Positions 17,489 through 25,760 of a DNA stretch of 64,000 nt are shown one piece after another (the first letter of the stretch is position 1; each line of letters starts with the position of its first letter). The notes beneath the pieces were generated by a model. That model was not told where the DNA came from. It did no database searches and was given only the letters and a program-made list of their open reading frames with translations. The position numbers and the translations under genes are program-made. Origin of the DNA: Neorhizobium alkalisoli (GTDB taxonomy: Bacteria > Pseudomonadota > Alphaproteobacteria > Rhizobiales > Rhizobiaceae); NCBI RefSeq assembly GCF_002968635.1, contig NZ_PVBN01000012.1:62001-126000 (forward strand). Reading direction: 5' to 3'.

Positions 17489-18142
17489 CTAAAAACCCGG
17501 CAACCCGGCAAAAGCGAAGGTAAAAACGGACTGGGCCGTATAGTAGGTGGCCCAGATAAAGCGCTTCAGCCTCTTCATTACAGGATCGTGCCGCTTCAGC
17601 AGGAATTTTTGGATTGCGAGCCCCGCATCCGACATGACGAAAAGCGCGGCTCCCACAGACGGAAGGATGGGCTTCACGGCCAGTGCGGAAAGCGCCATCG
17701 CGACTATGGCCGCCGCGTAGACGACGACAGGTGCGACGAGAGGCCCGGCAGGTCGCCAAAGCAGGAGGAGCAACATCGCCGTAAGAACCACGAAGAACCA
17801 GGCGGCCGCATAACGCCATGCGCTTGCGGTGATCAGCGAAGGTTCGATCGAGGGCCAGAAGAGCGCGACCAAGGCAAGATGCGCGACAAGGAAGGCTGCA
17901 AGACCGGCAAGAAAGGGCGACCGGCCGTCATAGGCGAGGCAGGCGTCGCCCAGCGCAGCGAGGGCCAGCGCGGCCACAAGGAGCAGCGGCCCGCCGGCCG
18001 ACAGGGCATACACCGCCAGCAGTGCCACCGGCAATGTCTTCAACGCGGTGCGAAAATGACCTGCCGGCCTCTCCAGCCAACGGAAATAGAAGAGTGCGGA
18101 CGCCACGGAAGCGGCAAGCACAACAGACAAAAAGATGGACAT
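17489..18142 (-). CDS. YhhN family membrane protein (lysoplasmalogenase-like)
   Basis: A 217-residue, highly hydrophobic protein with seven or eight predicted transmembrane helices. It matches the YhhN/TMEM86 family: LAALGDACLAYDG in the first half and FVMSDAGLAIQKF in the second carry the conserved Asp residues. Animal TMEM86 members hydrolyse lysoplasmalogens; the bacterial substrate is less clear. The ATG at 18142 sits next to a G-rich stretch; a TTG at 18154 would add four residues. Transcribed after the EamA gene with a 35-bp gap. Confidence 0.8.
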   Translation of the reverse strand: MSIFLSVVLAASVASALFYFRWLERPAGHFRTALKTLPVALLAVYALSAGGPLLLVAALALAALGDACLAYDGRSPFLAGLAAFLVAHLALVALFWPSIEPSLITASAWRYAAAWFFVVLTAMLLLLLWRPAGPLVAPVVVYAAAIVAMALSALAVKPILPSVGAALFVMSDAGLAIQKFLLKRHDPVMKRLKRFIWATYYTAQSVFTFAFAGLPGF

Positions 18143-18177
18143 CTCTCCCCCCAACGCCCCCGAATCTCCGGGGACGC

Positions 18178-19068
18178 CTATTCAGCAATAGCCTCCCCGC
18201 CGGCCGGCTTCGGCCGCAACATGTCGCGTGCCGCGAGCACCGCTCCGCCTGTGATCAGCAGGCAGGCGACCAGGATGCGCCAGTCGGGCGCCGCAAAACC
18301 GGATGCGACGAGGATCAGTGTCGATAGAAGCGGTGCCGCATAGCTCGCCGCTCCGATGATCTGGATGTCGCCGTTCTTCACACCGTAATCCCAGGCGTAG
18401 AAGGCCGCGCCGACCGGTAGCAGGCCGAGGCCGACGATCGCTGCCCATTCGCCGATATCGGCAGGCCAGACCGTCGTCTCGATTGCCAGATGGCAGATCA
18501 GCGACAGGGCGGACGTCGCGAGGCAGAAGCCCGTCACCACATCCGTCGATACGCGATCGAAGCGCCGCGTCAGCAGCGAATAGCCGGACCAGGCGAACGC
18601 GCAAAGGAAAGCCGCCCCATAACCAAGGGTATAGGCGCCATCGAAGGAGAGGCCGTTGCGGGAGACGATGGTTATCGTGCCAAGAAGCCCGGAAATCGCG
18701 CCGGCCAGGTGATACCAGCGCAGCCTTTCTCCCGGCAGCAAAGCCGAACCGACGACGATGAAGAGCGGCCAGAGATAGGCGATCAGGCCAGCCTCGACGG
18801 CCGGCGCGTTCCTGAGTGCGGTAAAATAGAGAAAGTGATAGCCGAAGAGCCCGCCGATTCCGGTGATCCAGACCTTGGGCGATTGCCGGAGCAGCCGGAT
18901 ACGCTGGGGCCGAAAGATGAAGAGGACGATACCGGGCAAACTACCGATGGCGAAGGTGACGGCGGAGAGTTGGAAAGGCGGCATCTTGCCGGACGCAGCC
19001 GTCATCAGGGCCAGAAGCGACCACATAAGGATCGCCGTGAAGCCGATCAGTGTTCCCCGGATTTTCAC
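18178..19068 (-). CDS. EamA/DMT family transporter, YddG-like
   Basis: A 296-residue drug/metabolite transporter with ten predicted helices in two EamA repeats. The second repeat contains the helix pair GLGLLPVGAAFYAWDYGVKNGDIQIIG, which resembles YddG-type aromatic amino-acid exporters. Substrate is not proven. The GTG at 19068 is preferred because VKIRGTLIGFTAILMW matches the usual N-terminus and GAGGGGG lies upstream; a GTG at 19098 is also open. It follows the DUF3108 gene closely on the same strand. Confidence 0.8.
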   Translation of the reverse strand: MKIRGTLIGFTAILMWSLLALMTAASGKMPPFQLSAVTFAIGSLPGIVLFIFRPQRIRLLRQSPKVWITGIGGLFGYHFLYFTALRNAPAVEAGLIAYLWPLFIVVGSALLPGERLRWYHLAGAISGLLGTITIVSRNGLSFDGAYTLGYGAAFLCAFAWSGYSLLTRRFDRVSTDVVTGFCLATSALSLICHLAIETTVWPADIGEWAAIVGLGLLPVGAAFYAWDYGVKNGDIQIIGAASYAAPLLSTLILVASGFAAPDWRILVACLLITGGAVLAARDMLRPKPAGGEAIAE

Positions 19069-19099
19069 CCCTGCCCCCTCGACGCCGTTGGGCGTCACC

Positions 19100-19873
19100 T
19101 CAACCGCCGTATTTCACGGCCGTCACATAGACCTGCCCCATCCGCGTGGGAATGCGGGCATAGACGGGAGCATATACATTCGCGGACTGTGCCTTGGCAA
19201 ACCAGATTTCCATCGGCGTCTTCTTCAGATACTCGATATCGCTGCGTCCGCGCCGGAAGCCGGATTTGGGCACATAGCGGATGGAGCAGACGATCGCCTC
19301 GCCGGTGAACCCCCGGGTCGAAAAGGGTTTGGTGCCCTTCAGCGTCAGAACGAGATCCATGCGCGACTCGCCGTCATAGATTGGCAGGCGGCTCGGGCAG
19401 ACCTTGGAATTGGCGGGAAAGATGAGACCGCTCAAGGGATCGAGCACGGATCGAAGGTCGCTGTCCGTCACCGGGATCCAGTTTTTCGGATTGCGTTTCG
19501 GCTCCGGCTTGACCGTCGTCTCGGTCACGTCGCCGTTGCGGTATGCCACGTCATAGACGCGGGTGCGCTTGCCGGCACTGTAGACCAGGTTGTAACGATC
19601 CGCCTGCAGCTTGTTGTCCAGCATGCGTCCGTTCACGCTGGTCTCGGCGGAAATTCGGCTGATGATGTCGACGATTCCCGCCGATTTGAATGTCCCGGTG
19701 ATCCTGTAGGCGCTGTCATCGAATTCGCTGGCAAAGGAAGCCCTGGCAATCGGCAAAATGCCCAGCTTGATGTCATATTCGCTGACATGCCGAATTTCGG
19801 CCGAGCCGAGCGAGGCGGTTCCAAATCCGAAGATGAGAATGGATGCGCTGACGAAACGGCCTAGAAGGATCAT
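19100..19873 (-). CDS. DUF3108 periplasmic protein
   Basis: A 257-residue protein with an N-terminal signal peptide (cleavage near residues 23-25, after GTASLGSAE) and no further membrane segment. The mature part is beta-rich with the DUF3108 pattern: SEYDIKLGILPIARASF, a central DPLSGLIFPANSK segment, and a C-terminal PVYARIPTRMGQVYVTAVKY. DUF3108 proteins are thought to be envelope or outer-membrane associated, but function is unassigned. The ATG at 19873 is chosen because it begins the signal peptide. It diverges from rpmB over 249 bp. Confidence 0.78.
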   Translation of the reverse strand: MILLGRFVSASILIFGFGTASLGSAEIRHVSEYDIKLGILPIARASFASEFDDSAYRITGTFKSAGIVDIISRISAETSVNGRMLDNKLQADRYNLVYSAGKRTRVYDVAYRNGDVTETTVKPEPKRNPKNWIPVTDSDLRSVLDPLSGLIFPANSKVCPSRLPIYDGESRMDLVLTLKGTKPFSTRGFTGEAIVCSIRYVPKSGFRRGRSDIEYLKKTPMEIWFAKAQSANVYAPVYARIPTRMGQVYVTAVKYGG

Positions 19874-20003
19874 GACTTGCCCTGAACGACGAGGACGCCG
19901 AAAGCGCCGCCCCGCGCACATATAGACTGGCCATAGTGGCAAGAAAATAGCGGCCTGAAGCAGGCGCCCATGGAATCTCTTGAGTAGGGGGCAAGGTTTT
20001 GGC

Positions 20004-20032
20004 TTGACTGGACGGGCCTCACTGACTATAGA
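20004..20032 (+). promoter_or_regulatory. probable housekeeping promoter of rpmB
   Basis: TTGACT (20004-20009) and TATAGA (20027-20032) are separated by exactly 17 bases, close to the sigma70 consensus. They lie about 90 bp upstream of the rpmB start in the divergent gap with the DUF3108 gene. Seen directly in sequence; activity is inferred. Confidence 0.65.
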
Positions 20033-20122
20033 ACCGCAACTTTCCAATCAGGACCAATTGGATCGGCGCGCCGGGCATTGTCCGGAAGTACCATCCGATT
20101 GCAGAAGAACAAAGGTGTATCC

Positions 20123-20413
20123 ATGTCTCGTGTGTGCGAACTGACCGGCAAGGGCGTTCAGACCGGCAACAACGTAAGCCACGCCAACAACAAGACCCGC
20201 CGCCGGTTCCTGCCGAACCTTTGCCAGGTCACGTTGATCTCCGACGCTCTCGGCCAGCGCTTCCGCCTGCGCGTTTCTGCGCACGCCCTGCGTTCGGTCG
20301 AACATCGTGGCGGCCTTGACGCCTTCCTGCTCAAGTCCGACGAAACCGACCTGTCGATGCGCGCTCGTCTGCTGCGCCGCCAGATCGCCAAGAAGACTGC
20401 CGAAGCCGCTTAA
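20123..20413 (+). CDS. rpmB: 50S ribosomal protein L28
   Basis: A 96-residue large-subunit ribosomal protein. The N-terminus MSRVCELTGKGVQTGNNVSH and the following NNKTRRRFLPNL are characteristic of L28, and the basic composition fits. The ATG at 20123 has AAAGG upstream; the open frame extends further but without family match. It has its own promoter-like element upstream and a strong intrinsic terminator downstream, so appears monocistronic with partial separation from the next gene. Confidence 0.96.
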   Translation: MSRVCELTGKGVQTGNNVSHANNKTRRRFLPNLCQVTLISDALGQRFRLRVSAHALRSVEHRGGLDAFLLKSDETDLSMRARLLRRQIAKKTAEAA

Positions 20414-20444
20414 TAGCTTCGCCATCTCATCATCCGGCTTGAGG

Positions 20445-20480
20445 AAGGCTTGAACGGGTAGAACCGTACAGGCCTTTTCT
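20445..20480 (+). terminator. intrinsic terminator after rpmB
   Basis: AAGGCTTG (20445-20452) pairs with CAGGCCTT (20469-20476), and after one A-A mismatch ACGG (20454-20457) pairs with CCGT (20464-20467) around a GTAGAA loop. The stem runs straight into TTTTCT. This is a classic Rho-independent terminator 31 bp after the rpmB stop. Confidence 0.75.
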
Positions 20481-20501
20481 CTTGTCTTCACATCCCTCCA
20501 A

Positions 20502-20532
20502 CTGGTGGCATCACCCAGGATAAAAAAATGCT
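20502..20532 (+). promoter_or_regulatory. candidate preQ1-type pseudoknot leader of the YhhQ/VUT gene
   Basis: CTGG (20502-20505) pairs with CCAG (20515-20518). The enclosed GCAT (20508-20511) can pair with ATGC (20528-20531), which contains the start codon, with a G-U pair extending it. The linker 20519-20527 is GATAAAAAA. This H-type pseudoknot with an A-rich third loop resembles preQ1-I aptamers, and it would cover both the AGGA ribosome site (20517-20520) and the ATG. The gene it precedes belongs to the queuosine-precursor transporter family. The second loop is shorter than in known aptamers, so the match is tentative. Confidence 0.4.
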
Positions 20533-21166
20533 GAGCTCCCGCTATACCCTTATCTATGCCCTGCTCATGGCGGCCGTTGTCGTTGCCTCCAATTTCCTCG
20601 TCCAGTTTCCCGTCATGGGAACGTTGTGGGGCATCGCACTCGGCGATCTCCTGACCTGGGGCGCTTTCATCTATCCCGTCGCATTCCTGGTCACCGATCT
20701 GGCCAACCGGCAGTTCGGCCCGGCTGTTGCACGCCGCGTCGTGCTGGTCGGCTTCGTCGTCGGCGTGACGCTTTCCTTCCTGGCGGCCCCTTCGCGAATC
20801 GCCATCGCTTCGGGCACCGCCTTCCTGATCGGCCAGCTTCTCGACATCTCTGTCTTCAACGAGCTCCGCCGCCAGACCTGGTGGCGTGCGCCGCTGGCAG
20901 GCTCCCTCCTCGGCTCCGCCCTCGATACCTTGCTGTTCTTCTCGCTGGCCTTCGCTCCGATCTTCGCCTTCATCGGTCCGAACGAGGATTTTGCGATCTC
21001 CGCGGCTCCGATCCTCGGCGCCTTCGCAACCGAAGCTCCGCGGTGGATTTCCTGGGCACTTGGCGACCTCGTCGTCAAGATCCTGGTCGGCGTGGTGTTG
21101 CTGCTGCCCTATGGTGCGTTGATGAACACCCTGAAGCCCATGCCGCAGGTTGCCCCCGCCCGCTGA
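20528..21166 (+). CDS. YhhQ/VUT family queuosine-precursor transporter
   Basis: A 212-residue inner-membrane protein with about six transmembrane helices, of the VUT (vitamin uptake)/DUF165 family. E. coli YhhQ imports preQ0 and preQ1, precursors of the tRNA base queuosine. The family pattern is visible as GAFIYPVAFLVTDLANRQFGPAVARR near residues 45-70. The ATG is preceded by AGGA seven bases upstream, which lies inside a predicted pseudoknot. It is separated from rpmB by a terminator, so probably has its own promoter or depends on read-through. Confidence 0.82.
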   Translation: MLSSRYTLIYALLMAAVVVASNFLVQFPVMGTLWGIALGDLLTWGAFIYPVAFLVTDLANRQFGPAVARRVVLVGFVVGVTLSFLAAPSRIAIASGTAFLIGQLLDISVFNELRRQTWWRAPLAGSLLGSALDTLLFFSLAFAPIFAFIGPNEDFAISAAPILGAFATEAPRWISWALGDLVVKILVGVVLLLPYGALMNTLKPMPQVAPAR

Positions 21167-21172
21167 CGAAAG

Positions 21173-21721
21173 CTAGCGATCGACAACGGCCGGGTGACCG
21201 GTGACGCGAACAACAAGCTCATCGAGCGGCCGCGACGAATCCAGTCGCAGAACGGGCGCGGCTTGCGTCGCCAACCATGCCTCATGGGCAGCGAGGCTGC
21301 GGCGTTCCGGTCCGCCGGTGTCGTAGCTTTCCGCCCATTCCAGGAACTCCCGGCTTTTCTCGGCCATGTCGCCGCCGGGCAGGATGCGATTGCCGTAGCG
21401 GGCTTCTTCCCGCCGCCTGATCCGTTCCATGCGAAGCACGGGATCGATCGTCAGGAAGACGATCAGATCGTAAAGCGGCTCGATCGGCGTCGCCCATTTC
21501 AGGCCCGAGCCGGACAGAACCCATCCTTCGTCCGGCGTCGCCTGCTCCCGCAGCATGGCGACACGCTCCGCGACGTCTCTCGGGGTAGTGAAGGGCGGAT
21601 CGGTCGACAGCCAGAAGAAGTGGTCGGTGTCCAGATGCGGAACCCCGAGCCTTCCGGCCAGCGCCGCCCCGAGCGATGTCGTGCCCGAGCCGGACGCTCC
21701 CATGACGTGAATATGGGCCAT
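21173..21721 (-). CDS. P-loop adenylate-kinase-like protein with variant Walker A
   Basis: A 182-residue P-loop NTPase fold protein resembling shikimate/adenylate kinase-like 'AAA' small kinases. The N-terminal loop reads GASGSGTTS at residues 8-16, so the usual Walker A lysine position (14) is threonine. A HLDTDHFFW segment follows, where the Asp could bind substrate or metal, then a RRREEARYGNR lid-like basic stretch. Substrate unknown. The start has GGAGG five bases upstream. It converges on the VUT gene with six bases between stops. Confidence 0.7.
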   Translation of the reverse strand: MAHIHVMGASGSGTTSLGAALAGRLGVPHLDTDHFFWLSTDPPFTTPRDVAERVAMLREQATPDEGWVLSGSGLKWATPIEPLYDLIVFLTIDPVLRMERIRRREEARYGNRILPGGDMAEKSREFLEWAESYDTGGPERRSLAAHEAWLATQAAPVLRLDSSRPLDELVVRVTGHPAVVDR

Positions 21722-21794
21722 CGTTGCCTCCTCCCCCTTCTCGCAAGCGCCAGAGGCCTTATCGAAATCATGTGACAGCTATTTAGGCCACCCC

Positions 21795-22784
21795 TCAGGG
21801 AAGCAGCCGGAATTCCAGCATCACGTTGCGCTGCAGGATGTTGCCGTTGTCGTCGGACACGATGACGAGATGCGGTTTTCCGTCCGGCCCGGAGATCACA
21901 TCGAGCCCCTCCATGTTGTCGATCGCATAGCCCATATCGGCCTCGATCAGCGTCTCGCCATCGACCACGGCACCCGGACGGATGGCTTCCGCCTTGATCC
22001 GGCGAATGCGCATGCCGAGGCCGCCGAGATAACTGAAGCGGCGCTCGAGCAGCAGGAAATCGCCGTTGGGAAGAAACGCCCCGTCCGTCGCGTCGTAGGG
22101 ATCATGACGAACAACCTTGAAGACACCTTTCAGCGGCCCCTCCAGGACTGCCGCGAAAAGGTTGCCTTGGTCATCGAGACTGTGCTCCGTAACGACTACC
22201 AGCGAGCCCTTCAGCGGGCCGGCCTCCGGCGACGCCGCCACGGTTTCCATGCCAGCGTTCATCCGGAATTCCCGGCGAGGAATGGGATTGTCGAGCGTCG
22301 TCAGCGGTCCGGATTGTTCGAAGCCGGGATCCGGATAGACATCGACGCGATGCAGTTGCTCGAAGCCGACGGCCGCCTGCCCTTTCCGAAGGGCCAGCCC
22401 CTCGGCATCCGAATTGTATTTGGAGCCGACACGACCGCCGCGGATGAGGATCGGGTTGATCGAGAGATCCGCCAGCCCGGAAAGGCGTCCTGATGCATCG
22501 CGCTCGATCCGGCCGGTCAGCCACTCACCCGTATCGAGTACGGAAACGAAGTTTCTTCCGTCCGGGCGAAACCGGATCGCCGACAAGGATTGCAGCCGTC
22601 CGTCCGACGAAGAGAACTGAATGCCCCCGAGGAACTCCAGGGAACCGAACCGCGTCTCCTTCGAGCCCGCCTTGAATTGGGTAATCGCTCGAGCAGTGAT
22701 GGGCACGGTTTCAGTCGCCGGCGCAACCGGTGACGCCAGGATGCCATAAATGCCGAGGCAAAGGGCGAAGCGCGCAAGCTTCAA
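21795..22784 (-). CDS. secreted esterase-like-activity-of-phytase domain protein
   Basis: A 329-residue protein with a signal peptide (hydrophobic residues 4-20, cleavage near APATE). Its mature region is a beta-propeller-like repeat set matching the 'esterase-like activity of phytase' family (PF13449): LSAIRFRPDGRNFVSVLDTG, SDAEGLALRKG, GMETVAASPEAG, NMEGLDVISGPDG. Periplasmic location is likely; the substrate is unknown. The start appears to be TTG with GAGG six bases upstream. It lies eight bases after the cobT stop, so is probably the last gene of a cobS-cobT message. Confidence 0.75.
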   Translation of the reverse strand: MKLARFALCLGIYGILASPVAPATETVPITARAITQFKAGSKETRFGSLEFLGGIQFSSSDGRLQSLSAIRFRPDGRNFVSVLDTGEWLTGRIERDASGRLSGLADLSINPILIRGGRVGSKYNSDAEGLALRKGQAAVGFEQLHRVDVYPDPGFEQSGPLTTLDNPIPRREFRMNAGMETVAASPEAGPLKGSLVVVTEHSLDDQGNLFAAVLEGPLKGVFKVVRHDPYDATDGAFLPNGDFLLLERRFSYLGGLGMRIRRIKAEAIRPGAVVDGETLIEADMGYAIDNMEGLDVISGPDGKPHLVIVSDDNGNILQRNVMLEFRLLP

Positions 22785-22792
22785 AGGAGACC

Positions 22793-24691
22793 TCAGCTTG
22801 CCCGACGCATACGGCCGGCAGGCTTGCCGCCCTTTTCCGCAAACAGTTCGGCAAGCTGCTCGGTCATCGCGCCGGCAAGTTCGTCCGCGTCCACGATCGT
22901 CACGGCCTTGCGGTAATACCGGGTCACATCGTGGCCGATACCGATCGCCAAGAGTTCCACCGGCGAACGGGTCTCGATCTGCTCGATGACCGCCCGCAGG
23001 TGCCGTTCGAGATAATTGCCCGGATTGACCGACAGCGTCGAATCATCGACCGGCGCGCCGTCGGAGATCATCATCAGAATCTTGCGCTGCTCCGGACGAT
23101 GGATCAGGCGCTGGTGCGCCCACATCAGAGCTTCGCCGTCGATATTCTCCTTGAGCAGTCCCTCACGCATCATCAGACCGAGATTGCGGCGGGAGCGGCG
23201 CCAGGGCGCATCGGCGGATTTGTAGACGATGTGGCGAAGGTCGTTGAGGCGGCCGGGCGTGGCGGGCTTTCCGCTCGCCAGCCATTTTTCACGCGACTGC
23301 CCGCCCTTCCAGGCCTTCGTGGTGAAGCCGAGGATTTCCACCTTGACGCCGCAGCGTTCCAGCGTCCGGGCAAGAATGTCCGCGCAAGTGGCAGCGACCG
23401 TGATCGGCCGGCCGCGCATCGAGCCCGAATTGTCGATGACGAGCGAAACGACCGTGTCGCGGAACTGCGTGTCGCGCTCCTTCTTGAAGGAAAGCGGCTG
23501 CATCGGATCTATGATCAGGCGCACGAGACGCGCCGGGTCGAGATAACCTTCTTCCAGGTCGAAATCCCAGGAACGGTTCTGCTGCGCCATCAAACGGCGC
23601 TGCAGGCGGTTTGCAAGCCGGCCGACCGCGCCCTGCAGATGAGCGAGCTGTTTGTCGAGGAAGGCGCGCAGGCGATCGAGTTCGGACTCGTCGCATAGCT
23701 CCTCGGCCGTGACCTCTTCATCGAACTCCTGGGTGAAGATCTTGTAATCGACCTTCTCGTTGAAATCGTCGAACGGGCTGTTGGGCCGGCGCGTTTCGCC
23801 AGGGGTCTCGGAATGCTCATCGCTATCTTCCGACATATCCTCGTCGGACATTTCGGCGCCGTCCATCTCGCCGTCGTCGAGCTCCTCGTCGGCTGCCTCG
23901 CTCTGGTCGGCAGGCGCGGCATCCGAGCCTGCCTCTTCCTCGACCTCTTCGTTCTCGGTCTCGCCGCTGCGGGGCTGGTCCTCCTCGCTCGGATTCTCCA
24001 TTTCCTCCGGCTCGGTGTCCTCGTCCGCAAACTCCTCCGCCATCTGCATGGAGGTGAGCATGTGACGCACGAGCTTGGCGAAGGCCTGCTGGTCTTCGAT
24101 GACGTCCCGGAGGTTGTCGAGATCGCCAGCCGCCTTGTCCTCGATGAAAGGCCGCCAGAGATCGAGCACCTTGCCGGCGCTGGCGGGAGGCTTGATGCCC
24201 GTCAGCTTTTCGCGCACCAGCATGGCGATAGCCTCACCGACGGGTGCATCTTCCTGACGTTCGACGCCGGAGAAATTCGCCTTGGCGTATTTTTCCGTCT
24301 GCATGGCGCTCAGATTGGCGGCGACGCCGGCCATCCTGATGGCGCCGATGGATTCCACCCTCGCCTGCTCCACCGCGTCGAACACCACGCGCGCATCGGC
24401 ACCCTGGGGCGCCATGTTGGCATGGACGTTCGTGTCGTGGCACGCAAGCCGGAGCGCCATGGAATCGCCAAGGCCGCGGGTCACCGCCAGCTCGTGCGCC
24501 GTTGGCCGCTTGGAGATTTCCGGCAGGCGAATGCGCTCGCCGGCAATGCCCGGACGCTCGTTAGCGAACGAAACCTCAACCTCGCTGTCACCAGCGATCG
24601 AGCGCACGCAGCCGGTAATCGCCCGGCGCAACGGCTCCGTATCGACCGGACCGCCGGGCTTGGCTTTCGAATTGTCTCCGCGACCTGCCAT
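22793..24691 (-). CDS. cobT: cobaltochelatase subunit CobT
   Basis: Part of the ATP-dependent CobNST complex that inserts cobalt into hydrogenobyrinic acid a,c-diamide in aerobic cobalamin synthesis. The 632-residue protein has an N-terminal helical domain, a strongly acidic Glu/Asp-rich linker around residues 218-300, and a C-terminal von Willebrand A domain with the MIDAS motif DNSGSM. Length and order match rhizobial CobT. It follows cobS by 15 bp on the same strand. cobN is not in the window. Confidence 0.95.
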   Translation of the reverse strand: MAGRGDNSKAKPGGPVDTEPLRRAITGCVRSIAGDSEVEVSFANERPGIAGERIRLPEISKRPTAHELAVTRGLGDSMALRLACHDTNVHANMAPQGADARVVFDAVEQARVESIGAIRMAGVAANLSAMQTEKYAKANFSGVERQEDAPVGEAIAMLVREKLTGIKPPASAGKVLDLWRPFIEDKAAGDLDNLRDVIEDQQAFAKLVRHMLTSMQMAEEFADEDTEPEEMENPSEEDQPRSGETENEEVEEEAGSDAAPADQSEAADEELDDGEMDGAEMSDEDMSEDSDEHSETPGETRRPNSPFDDFNEKVDYKIFTQEFDEEVTAEELCDESELDRLRAFLDKQLAHLQGAVGRLANRLQRRLMAQQNRSWDFDLEEGYLDPARLVRLIIDPMQPLSFKKERDTQFRDTVVSLVIDNSGSMRGRPITVAATCADILARTLERCGVKVEILGFTTKAWKGGQSREKWLASGKPATPGRLNDLRHIVYKSADAPWRRSRRNLGLMMREGLLKENIDGEALMWAHQRLIHRPEQRKILMMISDGAPVDDSTLSVNPGNYLERHLRAVIEQIETRSPVELLAIGIGHDVTRYYRKAVTIVDADELAGAMTEQLAELFAEKGGKPAGRMRRAS

Positions 24692-24706
24692 GACGTTTTT
24701 CCGCGC

Positions 24707-25699
24707 TTACGCTCCAAGAACGATGTTGGCGGCGCTTTCCTTCAGTTCGATGCCGAAGGCGCGCTGGTACTGCTCGGCCACCAGCGTACGCTCAAGCTCG
24801 TCGCACTTGTTGAGGAAGGTGATGCGGAAGGCAAATGCCAGGTCGCCGAAAATCTCGGCATTTTCCGCCCAGGTGATAACCGTGCGCGGGCTCATGACGG
24901 TCGAGAGATCGCCGTTAATGAAGGCCGAGCGGGTAAGGTCGGCCACGCGCACCATCTTGGAGACGGTTTCGCGGCCCTCGGCCGTCGCGCCGAAGCTCTT
25001 CACCTTGGCGGCAACGATATCGACTTCCTTCTCGTGCGGCAGATAGTTCAGCGTGGTCACGATCGACCAGCGGTCCATCTGCGCCTGGTTGATCTGCTGC
25101 GTGCCGTGATAGAGGCCGGTCGTATCGCCGAGGCCGACCGTGTTGGCGGTCGCGAAGATACGGAATGCCGGGTGAGGACGGATGACCCGGCTCTGGTCGA
25201 GCAGAGTCAGGCGGCCGGAAGATTCCAGGACGCGCTGAATGACGAACATCACGTCCGGGCGGCCCGCATCGTATTCGTCGAAGACGAGCGCGACATTGTG
25301 CTGGTAGGCCCAGGGCAGGATACCGTCCTTGAATTCGGTGACCTGCTTGCCGTCCTTCAGGACGATCGCGTCCTTGCCGACGAGGTCGATACGGCTGACA
25401 TGGCTGTCGAGGTTGACGCGCACGCACGGCCAGTTGAGGCGGGCTGCAACCTGCTCGATATGGGTCGACTTGCCGGTTCCGTGAAAGCCGGACACCATGA
25501 CGCGTCGGTTATGCGCAAAGCCTGCGAGAATAGCGAGGGTCGTGTCGCGGTCGAAAAGATAGTCGGGGTCGAGATCCGGAACGTATGGATCGCCGTTGCT
25601 GTATGCCGGAACCCTGAGATCGGTATCGATGCCGAAGGCTTCCCGAACCGAAACGGTGGTATCGGGAAGGTTGGAAATGTCTAGATCAATCTTACTCAT
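24707..25699 (-). CDS. cobS: cobaltochelatase AAA+ subunit CobS
   Basis: The 330-residue AAA+ ATPase of the CobNST cobalt chelatase, forming a ring with CobT. Walker A is GFHGTGKST with K77; Walker B is ALVFDEYDAG; a sensor-1-like IFATANTVG segment follows. The N-terminal region with FGIDTDLRVPAYSNGDPYVPDLD is characteristic of CobS. The second of two tandem ATGs (25699) is better spaced from GGAG. Upstream on the same strand is a J-domain gene, an association seen in rhizobia. Confidence 0.95.
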   Translation of the reverse strand: MSKIDLDISNLPDTTVSVREAFGIDTDLRVPAYSNGDPYVPDLDPDYLFDRDTTLAILAGFAHNRRVMVSGFHGTGKSTHIEQVAARLNWPCVRVNLDSHVSRIDLVGKDAIVLKDGKQVTEFKDGILPWAYQHNVALVFDEYDAGRPDVMFVIQRVLESSGRLTLLDQSRVIRPHPAFRIFATANTVGLGDTTGLYHGTQQINQAQMDRWSIVTTLNYLPHEKEVDIVAAKVKSFGATAEGRETVSKMVRVADLTRSAFINGDLSTVMSPRTVITWAENAEIFGDLAFAFRITFLNKCDELERTLVAEQYQRAFGIELKESAANIVLGA

Positions 25700-25760
25700 C
25701 ATCTCTCCAAGGCGCGAGCCGCCGCCCGGCCGTCGTCCTCACTGCCATAATTTTTACGGC

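Noticed and set aside
23813..25684. 623-codon plus-strand open frame
   Set aside because: Lies antisense to cobT and cobS, whose motifs are clear; no ribosome site or domain in the plus-strand translation.
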